DNA of 64,000 nucleotides from Sulfitobacter guttiformis (GTDB taxonomy: Bacteria; Pseudomonadota; Alphaproteobacteria; Rhodobacterales; Rhodobacteraceae): NCBI RefSeq assembly GCF_003610455.1, contig NZ_RAQK01000001.1, positions 2,108,001 to 2,172,000 of the forward strand. The letters run 5' to 3'. A program made the position numbers and the translations under genes. This document shows, piece after piece, positions 9,035 through 18,528 of this stretch (within the stretch, counting starts at the first letter, position 1; each line of letters starts with the position of its first letter). A model generated the notes under the pieces. The model saw only the letters and a list, made by a program, of their open reading frames with translations, made no database searches and had not been told where the DNA came from.

Positions 9035-9912
9035 GCGCCGATCGGAGCCCGCTTGGGCGTTTCTGGGTCGAGTACCGCGAAAATAGAATTGCCGTGGTGG
9101 CCCTTGGCGTTGTCGTTCTGATGGTCCTCACCGCACTTTTTGCCGGTGTAATTTCGCCGCAGAACCCCTATGATCTTGCGAACCTGTCGCTAATGGACAG
9201 CCGACGACCGCCGGGCTTTGTAGGCTCGGGCGGCTATACCCACCTTCTTGGTACTGATCCGCAGGGGCGGGATTTGTTGTCGGCTATATTTTATGGTCTG
9301 CGCATCTCGATACAGATCGGCCTTGCCGCAGGCCTTGTCTCGCTGAGCATTGGCACGACGCTGGGCATTCTCGCCGCCTATCTGGGCGGAAGGATCGAGA
9401 CGCTGATCATGCGACTGGTCGATCTTCAGCTATCGTTCCCTGCAATCTTGCTGGCTTTGGTGATTGTTGCCTTGCTGGGGCAAGGTAAGGCTCAGTTGAT
9501 AGGTGCGTTGGTTGCCGCGCAATACGCGTATTTTGCCCGTACTGCCTATGGCGCCGCAAAGGCGGAGCGTGGCAAAGATTACATCGAGGCGGCACTCGCC
9601 ACACCGCTTAGCTCCCGCATCGTTGTGTGGCGGCACATGTTGCCAAACTGCGCGCCGCCGCTGATCGTGGTGGCCACTGTACAAATCGCCAATTCGATTT
9701 CGCTTGAAGCCACGCTCAGCTTCCTCGGTTTGGGTCTGCCCGTGACCGAGCCATCGCTGGGAATGCTGATCTCGAATGGCTTCCCTTACATGATGAGCGG
9801 GCGCTACTGGATCTCTGTCTATCCTGGTGTGGCCTTGATCATTCTGATCGTGGCAATCAACATTGTGGGCGATCAGGTCCGCGACCAGTTTAACCCGAGG
9901 TTGCGCAAATGA
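9031..9912 (+). CDS. ABC transporter permease, DppC/OppC type
   Basis: The 293-residue second permease of the oligopeptide-type importer. The N-terminal cytoplasmic tail and first helix are followed by HLLGTDPQGRDLLSAIFYGLRIS, the hallmark of C-type permeases. The coupling-loop motif ARTAYGAAKAERGKDYIEAA is near 170-190 and SFLGLGLP is near 240. About six membrane segments are expected. It is translationally coupled to both neighbours through ATGA overlaps, consistent with a fixed-ratio complex. Confidence 0.92.
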   Translation: MSADRSPLGRFWVEYRENRIAVVALGVVVLMVLTALFAGVISPQNPYDLANLSLMDSRRPPGFVGSGGYTHLLGTDPQGRDLLSAIFYGLRISIQIGLAAGLVSLSIGTTLGILAAYLGGRIETLIMRLVDLQLSFPAILLALVIVALLGQGKAQLIGALVAAQYAYFARTAYGAAKAERGKDYIEAALATPLSSRIVVWRHMLPNCAPPLIVVATVQIANSISLEATLSFLGLGLPVTEPSLGMLISNGFPYMMSGRYWISVYPGVALIILIVAINIVGDQVRDQFNPRLRK

Positions 9913-10892
9913 ACCCACCTGTCCTGAGTGTGAAAAATCTGGCGACGCATTTCTTCACCCGTGCCGGTGTGGTCAAGGCGGTCGATGACGTCTCGTTTGA
10001 TCTGGCCGAAGGCGAGATTATGGGGTTGGTGGGCGAAAGTGGGTCGGGCAAAACCGTTACGGGGTTCTCTCTGTTGGGCTTGGTCGATGCGCCCGGGCGA
10101 ATTGTTGAAGGATCGGTCAAACTTAACGGAACCGAGCTGACGACCCTGTCCGGCCCCGAATTGCGCAAGCGCAGAGGCCGCGAAATTTCGATGATTTTTC
10201 AGGATCCGATTGCAACGCTTAACCCCATGCTAACCATTGGACAGCAAATGCAAATGGCCATTGATGCACACGAACGACTGAGCAAACGCGCAGCCATGTC
10301 GCGTGCCGCAGAGTTCTTGACCCAAGTGGGAATACCTTCGGCACAGGCACGACTGCGGTCCTATCCGCATGAATTTTCAGGCGGTATGCGCCAGCGCGTG
10401 GCGATTGCCATTGCTCTTCTCCACCGCCCCGCGGTTCTGGTTGCGGATGAACCTACGACCGCGCTCGACGTTTCTATTCAGGCGCAGATCCTGTTCCAGA
10501 TGCGGGATCTAGCGGCGCAAACTGGTACTGCGATGATCTGGATCAGTCACGATCTGGCTGTGGTGTCGAGTTTGGCAAGCAAGCTGGCCGTAATGTATGC
10601 TGGCCGGATCGTCGAGCAGGGACCGACTGCCAAGTTGCTACGCGATCCTCGTCATCCCTATACGGCAGGGTTGATTGCCTCACTACCGTCTATGGCCAAG
10701 CCCGGCACCCCGCTCACCCAGATCAGGGGTACTACGCCCTCGCTATTGTCTCTACCCGAAGGCTGCCCGTTTGCGCCGCGCTGTGATTACCGTACCGATG
10801 CTTGTGCGCAAAAGCCTGACATGACCCTGTCGGAGGGGCGGGGCTGGCGGTGCTTCCACCCAACCGGCCAAGATGTAGGTATTCCCGCATGA
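9909..10892 (+). CDS. ABC transporter ATP-binding protein, DppD/OppD type
   Basis: A 327-residue ATPase with Walker A GESGSGKT (43-50), Q-loop FQDP (97-100), signature FSGGM (156-160), Walker B VLVADE (177-181 region) and the H-loop in WISHDL. The C-terminal oligopeptide/dipeptide extension is present, with the Cys-containing CPFAPRCDY and DACAQKPD motifs. In homologues of this extension such cysteines can hold an Fe-S cluster. It pairs with the next ATPase to power the importer, and its stop overlaps that gene's start (ATGA). Confidence 0.92.
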   Translation: MNPPVLSVKNLATHFFTRAGVVKAVDDVSFDLAEGEIMGLVGESGSGKTVTGFSLLGLVDAPGRIVEGSVKLNGTELTTLSGPELRKRRGREISMIFQDPIATLNPMLTIGQQMQMAIDAHERLSKRAAMSRAAEFLTQVGIPSAQARLRSYPHEFSGGMRQRVAIAIALLHRPAVLVADEPTTALDVSIQAQILFQMRDLAAQTGTAMIWISHDLAVVSSLASKLAVMYAGRIVEQGPTAKLLRDPRHPYTAGLIASLPSMAKPGTPLTQIRGTTPSLLSLPEGCPFAPRCDYRTDACAQKPDMTLSEGRGWRCFHPTGQDVGIPA

Positions 10893-11911
10893 GCGCGTTT
10901 CTGGAGATTGCGGATGTCAGCCGCCTGTTCGGCCCCAAACTGACCACCGGCGAGAAAATCGCGGCAAAGCTGGGCGCAACTGTCGAGACCCGCTCGGTGC
11001 GGGCGGTATCGGATGTGACCCTGTCGGTCAGAAAGGGCGAGACACTTGGGCTGGTGGGGGAGTCGGGGTGCGGGAAGTCTACGCTAGGACGGCTGATCGC
11101 AGGGATACTGCCGCCAACCACCGGCACAGTAACAATCGACGGCGCGCCGGTGATGGTAAAAGGCAAAAAGATTACAACTCGTGTGCAGACCGTCTTTCAG
11201 GATCCGTTCGCAAGCCTTGATCCACGTATGAAAGTAGGCGCTACGGTTGCCGAGGGGCCGATTGCCCATGGGCTCACGACGAAAGCGGATGCCAAAGAAT
11301 ACGTCGCAGAGTGGTTCACCCGTGTGGGTCTGGATCCGGAATGGGTAGACCGCTATCCGCACCAGTTCTCCGGTGGTCAGCGACAGCGCATTGCAATTGC
11401 CCGTGCACTAGCAATGCAGCCTGATGTTCTCATTTGTGACGAGCCTGTTGCCTCGCTCGATGTGTCGATACAGGCGCAGATCATCAATTTATTTCTGGAG
11501 TTGACCAAGGGGCTGGATCTGACTTGTGTCTTTATCAGTCATGATCTGTCAGTTATCCAACACGTCAGTGATCGCGTGGCAGTTATGTATCTGGGCAGGA
11601 TCGTCGAGCTTGGGCCGGTGGCGGATGTATTTGGTAAGCCTGCACATCCCTATACCGCCGCCTTGTTCGGAAGTGTGCCGAAGCTGGTTCTGGATGCTGA
11701 AGAACTGGTGCGGTTCGATACCATCGAGGGGGAAGTGCCATCGCCTCTGTCGCCGCCATCAGGGTGCTATTATCATCCACGTTGCCCACTCGCGACCGAG
11801 GCGTGTCGGACAGCGCAGCCCGAAACGCAAATTTTGCCCGACAATCGCGCCGTCGCCTGCTACCACTTCGCGCAGCAGCTCGACGCCGCAAAAGATAGCA
11901 GCGGGGCGTAG
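10889..11911 (+). CDS. ABC transporter ATP-binding protein, DppF/OppF type
   Basis: The start at 10889 ([10 protein letters not shown]) is taken because it makes the ATGA overlap seen through the operon; a longer frame from 10850 would overlap further. The 340-residue ATPase has Walker A GESGCGKST, signature FSGGQRQR, Walker B LICDEP and the same C-terminal extension (CYYHPRCPLATEAC). Two asymmetric ATPases of this kind are standard for peptide/nickel importers. It is the last gene of the importer operon and converges on the GntR gene with a 23-base gap. Confidence 0.92.
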   Translation: MSAFLEIADVSRLFGPKLTTGEKIAAKLGATVETRSVRAVSDVTLSVRKGETLGLVGESGCGKSTLGRLIAGILPPTTGTVTIDGAPVMVKGKKITTRVQTVFQDPFASLDPRMKVGATVAEGPIAHGLTTKADAKEYVAEWFTRVGLDPEWVDRYPHQFSGGQRQRIAIARALAMQPDVLICDEPVASLDVSIQAQIINLFLELTKGLDLTCVFISHDLSVIQHVSDRVAVMYLGRIVELGPVADVFGKPAHPYTAALFGSVPKLVLDAEELVRFDTIEGEVPSPLSPPSGCYYHPRCPLATEACRTAQPETQILPDNRAVACYHFAQQLDAAKDSSGA

Positions 11912-11934
11912 AGAGGCAATCCGGCCTGCAAAAG

Positions 11935-12627
11935 CTATCCGCTCTTTAAAAGGTTTTTGCTGATATGCGCTTTTAGCAATGCAGCACCCTGCTCGGCATC
12001 AAGAGACAGCGTCGCTTCGGCAATGGCGGCGTGCTCGTCCGCGCTTTGTTGCAAGCGCGCAAGCGCTGTGTTTTCCGCCAGATCCACCGCATATGCCTGA
12101 AGGCGGAACCGCCGCGTCAGATCATATCGTGCGCCAATCATTTCGAGAAGGACGGGCGATCCTGCGTTGGATACGAGGGCAAGGTGGAACTCGCGGTTAC
12201 GCTCGTCCCACGCGATGATATTGTCGCGAAACGATGTCTGGAGCGCTGACTCTGCCTCTTGGAGCAGGTAGTGCGCTGAGACAACAGAAGCGCGCCATTC
12301 GGATGTCTGGCGCGCAATCGACCATATCAATCCTAGTGCCTCAAGCTCGGCGCGGACGCGGGCATTGTCCAAGAGTCGTTCCTCGGACATTTCGGTGACG
12401 AAAAAACCGCGCTGTTCGACAGCCTGAACATAACCTTCACCGCTGAGCTGTGAAAGCGCTTCGCGGGCCGAGGCGGCGCTGACAGCATATTCTTTCTGGA
12501 CGTGCGAGATCTTTAGTTTTGTGCCGGGGGCGAAGACCCCCAAAGAAATATCACGCCGAAGCATATCGGTGAGGTTCTGGATTACGCCACCCGAGAGAGG
12601 ATGGATATTTTCGACCGGTGACGACAT
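11935..12627 (-). CDS. GntR family regulator with FCD domain
   Basis: The start at 12627 (MSSPVENIHP) has an upstream AGGA; the longer frame to 12690 would read through the palindrome proposed as operator. The 230-residue protein has an N-terminal winged helix (about 15-80, LKISHVQKEYAVSAASAREALSQL) and an all-helical FCD ligand domain (about 90-220) with the metal-site residues expected for that fold (R/H/D positions in NREFHLALVSNAG and the late DEHAAI). FadR/FCD regulators usually bind carboxylates. It is divergent from an SDR-TRAP operon and probably represses it. Confidence 0.88.
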   Translation of the reverse strand: MSSPVENIHPLSGGVIQNLTDMLRRDISLGVFAPGTKLKISHVQKEYAVSAASAREALSQLSGEGYVQAVEQRGFFVTEMSEERLLDNARVRAELEALGLIWSIARQTSEWRASVVSAHYLLQEAESALQTSFRDNIIAWDERNREFHLALVSNAGSPVLLEMIGARYDLTRRFRLQAYAVDLAENTALARLQQSADEHAAIAEATLSLDAEQGAALLKAHISKNLLKSG

Positions 12628-12643
12628 ATATCTTGTATTCCTA

Positions 12644-12662
12644 AAAAATATCAGATATTTTT
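12644..12662. promoter_or_regulatory. Perfect 19-base palindrome, candidate GntR operator
   Basis: AAAAATATC-A-GATATTTTT has nine-base arms around a single A. It sits in the short gap between the divergent GntR/FCD gene (start 12627) and the SDR gene (start 12695). FadR-family operators are short, near-perfect palindromes in exactly this position, so the site probably mediates both autoregulation and control of the SDR-TAXI-TRAP operon. Confidence 0.6.
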
Positions 12663-12694
12663 GATTAAATATGACAATATGTAAGATCATCTAA

Positions 12695-13426
12695 ATGTAC
12701 CGCACGGTTATCATAGGAGCAAGCGGTGAAATCGGTGCCGCAATGGTGCAGGCCGCTTTGGCGCGTGGTGACGTTGTTGCAGCACTCGATCTTGTGGGGC
12801 CCGAGCAGGGCGGCTGTGCGCACACAGGTAGTATTGATATTACCAGCCTTGCGAATGTCCGCGAAGCGCTCGGAAGGTGCCGCGATGCGCTGGGCGGAAT
12901 CGATGTGTTGATCAATGCGGCAGGTATCATGACCAAGGGGGCGCTGCATGAAACAACAGATGCGGATTTCGCACGGGTTCTGGATGTCAATCTGAGCGGT
13001 GCGTTTAGATTGACCCAGACTGCGGCGGATTTGATGGGGGCAGATGGTGGCGCAATTTTGCACACGTCCTCCATTCACGCGCTGCGCGGCGCGCAAAACC
13101 GTATCGCCTATGCCGCGTCTAAAGGCGGGATAACAGCTTTGGTTCAGGCTGCGGCATCCGAATTGGGCCCGCTGGGCATCACGATTAATGCTGTCGCTCC
13201 AGGTCCAGTGGGGCGCGGCATGGGATCACAACCCGAAGACCGTAGGCGTGCGATTTCCCGTGTCCCGCTTATGCGGGTGGCCGAAGCGGCAGAAGTTGCG
13301 GCTGCTGCGATGTTCCTGACCTCTGCTGGCGGGCGCTTTATTACTGGACATGTTCTACCCGTCGACGGAGGGGCGGGTGCAACTTTCTTTGCAGGACCGA
13401 CTGCTGCAATGAGCCTTGTGGAATAG
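12695..13426 (+). CDS. SDR family oxidoreductase
   Basis: A 243-residue short-chain dehydrogenase. The dinucleotide motif GASGEIG is at 8-14, NAAG near 74, and the catalytic Ser125/126, Tyr139 and Lys143 are intact; PVDGG lies near the C-terminus. It is the first gene after the palindromic operator and is followed 55 bases later by a TAXI-type binding protein. It likely oxidises or reduces a hydroxy/keto substrate brought in by that importer. Cofactor and substrate cannot be fixed from sequence alone. Confidence 0.87.
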   Translation: MYRTVIIGASGEIGAAMVQAALARGDVVAALDLVGPEQGGCAHTGSIDITSLANVREALGRCRDALGGIDVLINAAGIMTKGALHETTDADFARVLDVNLSGAFRLTQTAADLMGADGGAILHTSSIHALRGAQNRIAYAASKGGITALVQAAASELGPLGITINAVAPGPVGRGMGSQPEDRRRAISRVPLMRVAEAAEVAAAAMFLTSAGGRFITGHVLPVDGGAGATFFAGPTAAMSLVE

Positions 13427-13481
13427 GCTCCAAGAGGTCAGGATTTACCGACTATCACGTCATCTTTAGGGAGGAATTAAG

Positions 13482-14441
13482 ATGAAGACACTATTTAGAA
13501 CAACGGTGGCTGCGGCTGCTCTTGCAACACTTGCAGGCACGTTTGCATCCGCTGAAACGCGTATCACCTATAAGTCGGCAAAGGTCGGCTCGTCCTATTA
13601 CCAGATGGGCGTCGAATTAGCGGAAGCTATGAAAGCCGGCACAGACGGCGAAATCACCGTTACCATCGAGGAAAGCCAAGGGTCCGTCCAGAACGTGATG
13701 GAGGCCAAAGCCCGTGGCGGCGATTATGTCTTTACGACACCGCCAGCCCTTGTCGGTCTTGCGCAGGCAGGAAAGGCAATGTTCGAAGACAAGGGCGATC
13801 CGGCATTCGCCGAAATCCGCGCCCTGTTTCCGATCCCGTCTTTGACCATGCATTTTGTCATGTCGGCGGACAGCGGGATAACGGATCTAACAGGCATGGA
13901 TGGTAAGACAATCTTGCTCGGCAAAGGCTCGTTCGGGGCAACGGAGGGCGAAAAGTATCTTGAGCTTTTCGGCCTTACCGACAAGGTTACGATCGCTGAT
14001 GCGGAGTTGTCTAACGCCGTTGCAGCCCTCAAGAACGGCCAGATCGACGGATTTGTGACGGCAGGCTCATGGCCTGCGCCAAACGTGATCGAGGCAGCTG
14101 CATCAACGCCAGTCACCATTCTATCGCTCACCGAGGCACAGATCGCGGAGACAAAGCGTACCACCCTGACCATTCCTGCAGGCACATATGCAGGGCAGGA
14201 TACGGACATTGTTACAACCTCGCTGCCGGTTGTCGCCTACACCACCACCGCAATGGATGATGACACTGCCTATCAGCTGACCAAGACGTTCTGGGACAGC
14301 AAGGCAAAGCTGGGCGGAAGCTCCCCTTGGTGGAACGGCGTTGACGAAGCGCTGATGGGCACGATTGAAGGCCAAATCCACCCCGGTGCCGTGCGGTATT
14401 ATACCGAGGCAGGCGTCGCGCTGACCGACGCACAGAAATAG
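13482..14441 (+). CDS. TAXI family TRAP transporter solute-binding protein
   Basis: An AGGGAGGAATTAAG ribosome-binding region precedes the ATG. The 319-residue protein starts with a Sec signal peptide ending FASAETR. The mature part has the TAXI pattern: TYKSAKVGSSYYQMGVELAEAM near the N-terminus, then ESQGSVQNV and GSFGATEGEKYLE. TAXI proteins bind small carboxylates such as 2-oxoglutarate or glutamate in the periplasm. It feeds the fused permease immediately downstream. The substrate is unknown. Confidence 0.9.
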   Translation: MKTLFRTTVAAAALATLAGTFASAETRITYKSAKVGSSYYQMGVELAEAMKAGTDGEITVTIEESQGSVQNVMEAKARGGDYVFTTPPALVGLAQAGKAMFEDKGDPAFAEIRALFPIPSLTMHFVMSADSGITDLTGMDGKTILLGKGSFGATEGEKYLELFGLTDKVTIADAELSNAVAALKNGQIDGFVTAGSWPAPNVIEAAASTPVTILSLTEAQIAETKRTTLTIPAGTYAGQDTDIVTTSLPVVAYTTTAMDDDTAYQLTKTFWDSKAKLGGSSPWWNGVDEALMGTIEGQIHPGAVRYYTEAGVALTDAQK

Positions 14442-14454
14442 GGTTTGAACCCTT

Positions 14455-14483
14455 TTACAGGCCGCAACTTTGACGGCCTGTAA
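14455..14483 (+). terminator. Strong hairpin between TAXI binding protein and TRAP permease
   Basis: TTACAGGCCG (14455-14464) and CGGCCTGTAA (14474-14483) form a perfect ten-base stem with a nine-base loop. No long U-run follows, so it may act as a partial terminator or protect the upstream message, letting the binding protein be made in excess over the permease. A smaller GGGTT/AACCC stem lies just before it at 14441-14452. Confidence 0.55.
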
Positions 14484-14513
14484 CACCCTTCCCCCATTTT
14501 CGAGCATTGTCCC

Positions 14514-16298
14514 ATGAATACTCTTCCCAAAAGTCGCCTGGTTTCCGGGTTCTGGCTCCTGCTGGCCGCTGGTCTGGTCGGCTATCACCTCACCCTCATC
14601 TTCTCGGGGTTGGTGCCCAATCTGGTTAGCCGTCCATTGCACATGGCATTCATCCTGCCCTTCGTGCTGATCCTTGGTGCCAGCAGTCGCGCCGGCCTTG
14701 TCAGCGGGACCGTGCTGACAGTGCTAGGGGTAGGGGCGGCTCTCTGGATTGCGCTCAACAACGATATGCTGGGCGATCAGTACGGTTTCCTAGAGGGAGA
14801 TTTCCAGAAACTCATCGCGATAACACTGCTGGTTGTTACACTCGAAACAGCGCGCCGTGCAATCGGCTGGCCCTTGCCCATCGTTGCGGGGCTGGCATTG
14901 CTCTACGGACTTTATGGCCAATATATTCCGGGTCAGTTTGGCCATTCCGGCACACCGCTGAGCAGCTTTCTGGGCACGCTCACGATCGCTGAGGGTGGGA
15001 TTTGGGGCTCGCTTACAGGCGTTTCTGTAGGCGTGGTGTCAATTTTCGTGATCTTCGGCGCGGTCCTCAATGCGGGCGAGGCTGGGCAGGGCTTTATGAA
15101 CGTAGCCGCCGCTGCTGCGGGCAGGCTCAAAGGGGGCGCTGCAAAGGTCTCGGTAATATCCTCCGCGCTTTTCGGGTCAATCTCCGGTTCGGCCTCCGCG
15201 AACGTTGCCTCGACAGGAGCGATTACACTGCCCGCGATGACAAAGCTTGGCTATCCCAAGCGCCTGTCGGCAGCAGTTGAGGCTGTCGCCTCTTCGGGCG
15301 GGCAGATCATGCCGCCGCTGATGGGGGCGGGGGCCTTCGTCATGGTCGAGCTGACAGGCGTGCCCTATACGTCGATCATGGCGGCGGCGATCCTGCCAGC
15401 ATTTTTGTATTTTCTTGCGGTTTGGGTTGGCATCAATGCTTATGCCAGCCGCTATGACCTGAAAGGAGTGGATGAGGCTGACCGCCCCGCACGGCGGGAT
15501 GTGATCATCACCTCTTTGTTCTTTCTGGTTCCGTTCTCTGTTCTTCTCTGGGCGATGTTCGGTGCGAAATTTACGCCGGAATATTCCGCCGCACTGGCGA
15601 TCCTCGCAGGGGCACTGTTGCTGTTCATCAATGCCGATCTGAAAAGTAACCGCGATCAGATCATTGACCGTTTCACCAGTGCCGTATTGAACGCGGCCCG
15701 GCAGGTCTCGATGATTGCGGCGATCATTCTGTGCGCTTCTATTATTATCGGGGTGCTTTCCATCACGGGCCTGGGGGTAAAGATCACCTCGCTCATTCTT
15801 GAGGGTTCGGGCGGGTTGCTTTGGCCATCACTTTTGCTCACCGCATTGGCCTGTCTGATCCTCGGTATGGAAGTGCCGACGACTGCTGCCTACGTTATTT
15901 GTGTCTCGGTCGCGGGCCCCGCACTGACGCAACTGGGGTTGGAGCCCTTGCAGGCGCATTTGTTTGTGTTCTGGTTTGCGCTGTTGTCCACGATCACACC
16001 GCCGGTGTGTGGCGCTGTATTTATTGCGGCGGGGATGATCGGTGAAAACTGGCTCAAGGTGGCGCTCACGGCGATGGCGCTGGGCATTGGTCTGTATATC
16101 ATTCCACTGGGCATGATTGCGAACCCGGACATGTTGCGCCTGGCGGAGGCCCCTGTGGCGGCCCTCATTGCGATGATCCGGGTGGCAGTGGGACTGACAC
16201 TGGTGTCTTATGGCCTGATTGGGGCCCGCAAGATCGTCCCTACCGTGTTGATGGTGTTGGCCGGCCTCTTGGTCGTTTTCTCAGGACTGGTGATTTAA
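14514..16298 (+). CDS. TRAP transporter permease, fused small and large subunits (4TM12TM type)
   Basis: This 594-residue protein combines the small (DctQ-like) and large (DctM-like) TRAP membrane parts in one chain, as is usual for TAXI systems. The first four helices occupy about residues 10-130. The large-subunit signature follows: ISSALFGSISGSASANVASTGAITLPAM near 220-245 and SSGGQIMPPLMGAGAF near 262-277. A second half has GMEVPTTAAYVICVSVAGPALTQLGL. It drives sodium-coupled uptake of the ligand captured by the protein encoded upstream. It converges on the FAD dehydrogenase gene with only a 15-base gap. Confidence 0.92.
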   Translation: MNTLPKSRLVSGFWLLLAAGLVGYHLTLIFSGLVPNLVSRPLHMAFILPFVLILGASSRAGLVSGTVLTVLGVGAALWIALNNDMLGDQYGFLEGDFQKLIAITLLVVTLETARRAIGWPLPIVAGLALLYGLYGQYIPGQFGHSGTPLSSFLGTLTIAEGGIWGSLTGVSVGVVSIFVIFGAVLNAGEAGQGFMNVAAAAAGRLKGGAAKVSVISSALFGSISGSASANVASTGAITLPAMTKLGYPKRLSAAVEAVASSGGQIMPPLMGAGAFVMVELTGVPYTSIMAAAILPAFLYFLAVWVGINAYASRYDLKGVDEADRPARRDVIITSLFFLVPFSVLLWAMFGAKFTPEYSAALAILAGALLLFINADLKSNRDQIIDRFTSAVLNAARQVSMIAAIILCASIIIGVLSITGLGVKITSLILEGSGGLLWPSLLLTALACLILGMEVPTTAAYVICVSVAGPALTQLGLEPLQAHLFVFWFALLSTITPPVCGAVFIAAGMIGENWLKVALTAMALGIGLYIIPLGMIANPDMLRLAEAPVAALIAMIRVAVGLTLVSYGLIGARKIVPTVLMVLAGLLVVFSGLVI

Positions 16299-16313
16299 GG
16301 CGGGGATAGCATG

Positions 16314-17684
16314 CTAACCCTTGCCTGCGATGGCCCCCAGAACGCTTGCGGCGAGGAGGCCGTTACCGGATAAATAGCCGCTGTCAGATGCTCCCGATAC
16401 GCCAACCGCCGCTCCGCCTGTGGCATAGAGGTTGTCAAACAGGCCACCCGAAAGCATTCTGACACGTGCGCTGACCGGATCGATATCCAACCCTCCTTGG
16501 GTATGGAACAGCGCGCCAGTTACTTTGACGGCGCAAAAGGGAGCCGTCAGATGTTGGCCTGTCCAGCGCCGGCCAAACGCGTCGGTTCCGTCGCGGGGTA
16601 TTGCCGCAATAATGCGTCCAAGGCTGCCTTGCTCAAACCCGCACTTCTCATCAAGTGCGTCTAGTGTATCGGCCTGCACCACAGCTCCCTGACGTTGTGC
16701 CAATTTGAAATCGGCGAACTGCTGCGCGATATTTGCGATGCGCGCATCGAATACGGCCCATGCAAAACCGTCCGGTTGCTCCAGAACAGCACGTGCTGCT
16801 TCGGAATATCCTTGTGCCTCGTTCCAGAAGCGCAATCCGTCGCGATTAACCTGAAAACCGCCTTCGGTGATGACTGCCCATGTAATCAGAATGCCGTGGG
16901 GGTGGGCCACGTTCCCGTGCCCTTGATAGGCACCCAGATGACGCGTGGCAGCGCCCAGTTTCTCACCCCAGCTGACCGCATCGCCGTTGTTACCATCATG
17001 GCCAAACCACAGTCCGCCATCAATTTCCGGCATGTGTTGTGTTACCATCGCGCGGTTGCCGCCAAATCCGTTGCACGCAAGTATGAGGCGGCCCGCCTTG
17101 ATCGTCTCAAAAGCGCCATCGGGGCGCAGGACCTGAATACCGTCAACGCGGGTCCCGTCGGAGTAAAGCGTGACAGCGCGGCGTTCACAGATCAGCGGAA
17201 TGCCAAGATCTTCAATCCTGTGGCGCAGCGCGTCGACCAGTTCAGCGCCCGATCGGGTGGGCAGGCCGTGCATGCGCCGGCGTGAATGGCCGGGGTAGTC
17301 AAAGTCGGTGACAACTGAAAATGGCAGGCCGTGGGTGTCGGTGAGCCAGTCGATTACCGGTGCCGCATTTTGCGCGAGGACATCCACGAGCGTTTGCTCG
17401 TTCTCATTATGCGCCTTGTGCTGGATATCGGCGGCAAATAGCGCTGGATCATCTGCGATGCCTGCCTTTTGCTGCAGCGCGGTGCCAGCGGCGGGAATCA
17501 GGCCAGCACTCAGCGCCGTAGATCCCGATGGCAGGGGGTCAGCCTCAATCAAAAGAACGTCCTGACCCGCCTCATGGGCGCGCAATGCGGCTATCATGCC
17601 GGCCGCACCCGCGCCGATAATCAGGGTTTCGACCTCTATGTCATAGGTTGCTTGCGGTGGAGCGATTTCAGGATGTGCCATCAT
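16314..17684 (-). CDS. FAD-dependent dehydrogenase, fumarate reductase/succinate dehydrogenase flavoprotein type
   Basis: The start is set at 17684 (MMAHPEIAPP; the next codon, 17681, is equally possible) because the longer frame opens with TTG and overlaps the lyase gene more. The 456-residue protein has the FAD-binding motif IIGAGAAGMIAALRA near residue 20, LIEADPLPSGSTALSAG around 45-60, and a C-terminal FAD-contact region ATGGAAVGVSGASD. Relatives include tricarballylate dehydrogenase, urocanate reductase and ketosteroid dehydrogenases, all of which make or remove a C=C bond next to a carbonyl. No signal peptide or heme motif is seen. It is the last gene of the Hyu operon. Confidence 0.85.
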   Translation of the reverse strand: MMAHPEIAPPQATYDIEVETLIIGAGAAGMIAALRAHEAGQDVLLIEADPLPSGSTALSAGLIPAAGTALQQKAGIADDPALFAADIQHKAHNENEQTLVDVLAQNAAPVIDWLTDTHGLPFSVVTDFDYPGHSRRRMHGLPTRSGAELVDALRHRIEDLGIPLICERRAVTLYSDGTRVDGIQVLRPDGAFETIKAGRLILACNGFGGNRAMVTQHMPEIDGGLWFGHDGNNGDAVSWGEKLGAATRHLGAYQGHGNVAHPHGILITWAVITEGGFQVNRDGLRFWNEAQGYSEAARAVLEQPDGFAWAVFDARIANIAQQFADFKLAQRQGAVVQADTLDALDEKCGFEQGSLGRIIAAIPRDGTDAFGRRWTGQHLTAPFCAVKVTGALFHTQGGLDIDPVSARVRMLSGGLFDNLYATGGAAVGVSGASDSGYLSGNGLLAASVLGAIAGKG

Positions 17685-18528
17685 ACCGTTTCCCAAGTGC
17701 GAGCATTTCGGGTGTTCCGATTGCCTCGTTCAGCCCGTCAAAATCATACATCCGGTCGGCAAACGGTATGTTGGACCCGGCCTTTTTCAGGCTGCTGTAA
17801 TAGTCATGCGCTGTGCGTGCCAGCGCCCGTACGATACCGCCAGGAAAGATTACGATATCAAATCCCATCGCTTGCAAGTCTTGCGCAGAAGAGATCGGCG
17901 TTGCGCCACCCTCGACCATATTCGCAAGCAAGGGCACTTGCCCTTTGAAAGTTTGTGCAATGCGACCCAGCTCTGCGGTGTCACGCGGGGCTTCGATGAA
18001 TAGCACATCGGCGCCGGCCTCGATATAGGCGCCGGCACGGTCGACGGCGGCCTCGAAACCCTCGACTGCGATTGCGTCAGTGCGGGCAATGATCAGGGTG
18101 TCATGACGACGCGCATCAGCCATGGCAGCGATCTTATCCGCCATCTCTGCACGTGACACGAGTGATTTGTCAGACAAGTGCCCGCAGCGCTTGGGATAGG
18201 TCTGGTCTTCTACCTGAAGCGCTGCCGCGCCCGCACGCTCATACGATACCATTGTGCGCCGCGCATTGAGCGCGTTACCAAAGCCGGTATCGGCATCCAT
18301 GATCACCGGCAAATCGCTGCGATCAGCAATGAGTGCCATCGTGTCGGCCATCTCACTTGCTGTGCTCAGCCCGATGTCAGGGCGGCCAAGACGCGTGTAG
18401 GCCACCGCAGCGCCCGACAAATAAAGCGCCTCGAACCCTGCATCCGTAGCAAGTGCAGCAGTCAGCCCGTCATAAACTCCGGGAGCAATCAGAATATCGG
18501 AAGAACTCAGGCGCTTGCGTAAACTCAC
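17668..18528 (-). CDS. Isocitrate lyase/PEP mutase superfamily lyase
   Basis: The 286-residue protein is the size of 2-methylisocitrate lyases and 2,3-dimethylmalate lyases. Metal-site acids are visible as D78 and D80 in IMDADTGFGN and E107 in EDQ, and the catalytic loop PKRCGHL carries K113, C115 and H117. The Cys in KRCGH is the acid/base residue of true lyases; PEP mutases lack it. It should cleave a C-C bond in a 2-hydroxy-dicarboxylate to give pyruvate, glyoxylate or oxaloacetate-type products. It is coupled by ATGA overlap to the isochorismatase-fold gene. The substrate is unknown but a methylated malate fits the context. Confidence 0.87.
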   Translation of the reverse strand: MSLRKRLSSSDILIAPGVYDGLTAALATDAGFEALYLSGAAVAYTRLGRPDIGLSTASEMADTMALIADRSDLPVIMDADTGFGNALNARRTMVSYERAGAAALQVEDQTYPKRCGHLSDKSLVSRAEMADKIAAMADARRHDTLIIARTDAIAVEGFEAAVDRAGAYIEAGADVLFIEAPRDTAELGRIAQTFKGQVPLLANMVEGGATPISSAQDLQAMGFDIVIFPGGIVRALARTAHDYYSSLKKAGSNIPFADRMYDFDGLNEAIGTPEMLALGKRYDGTS

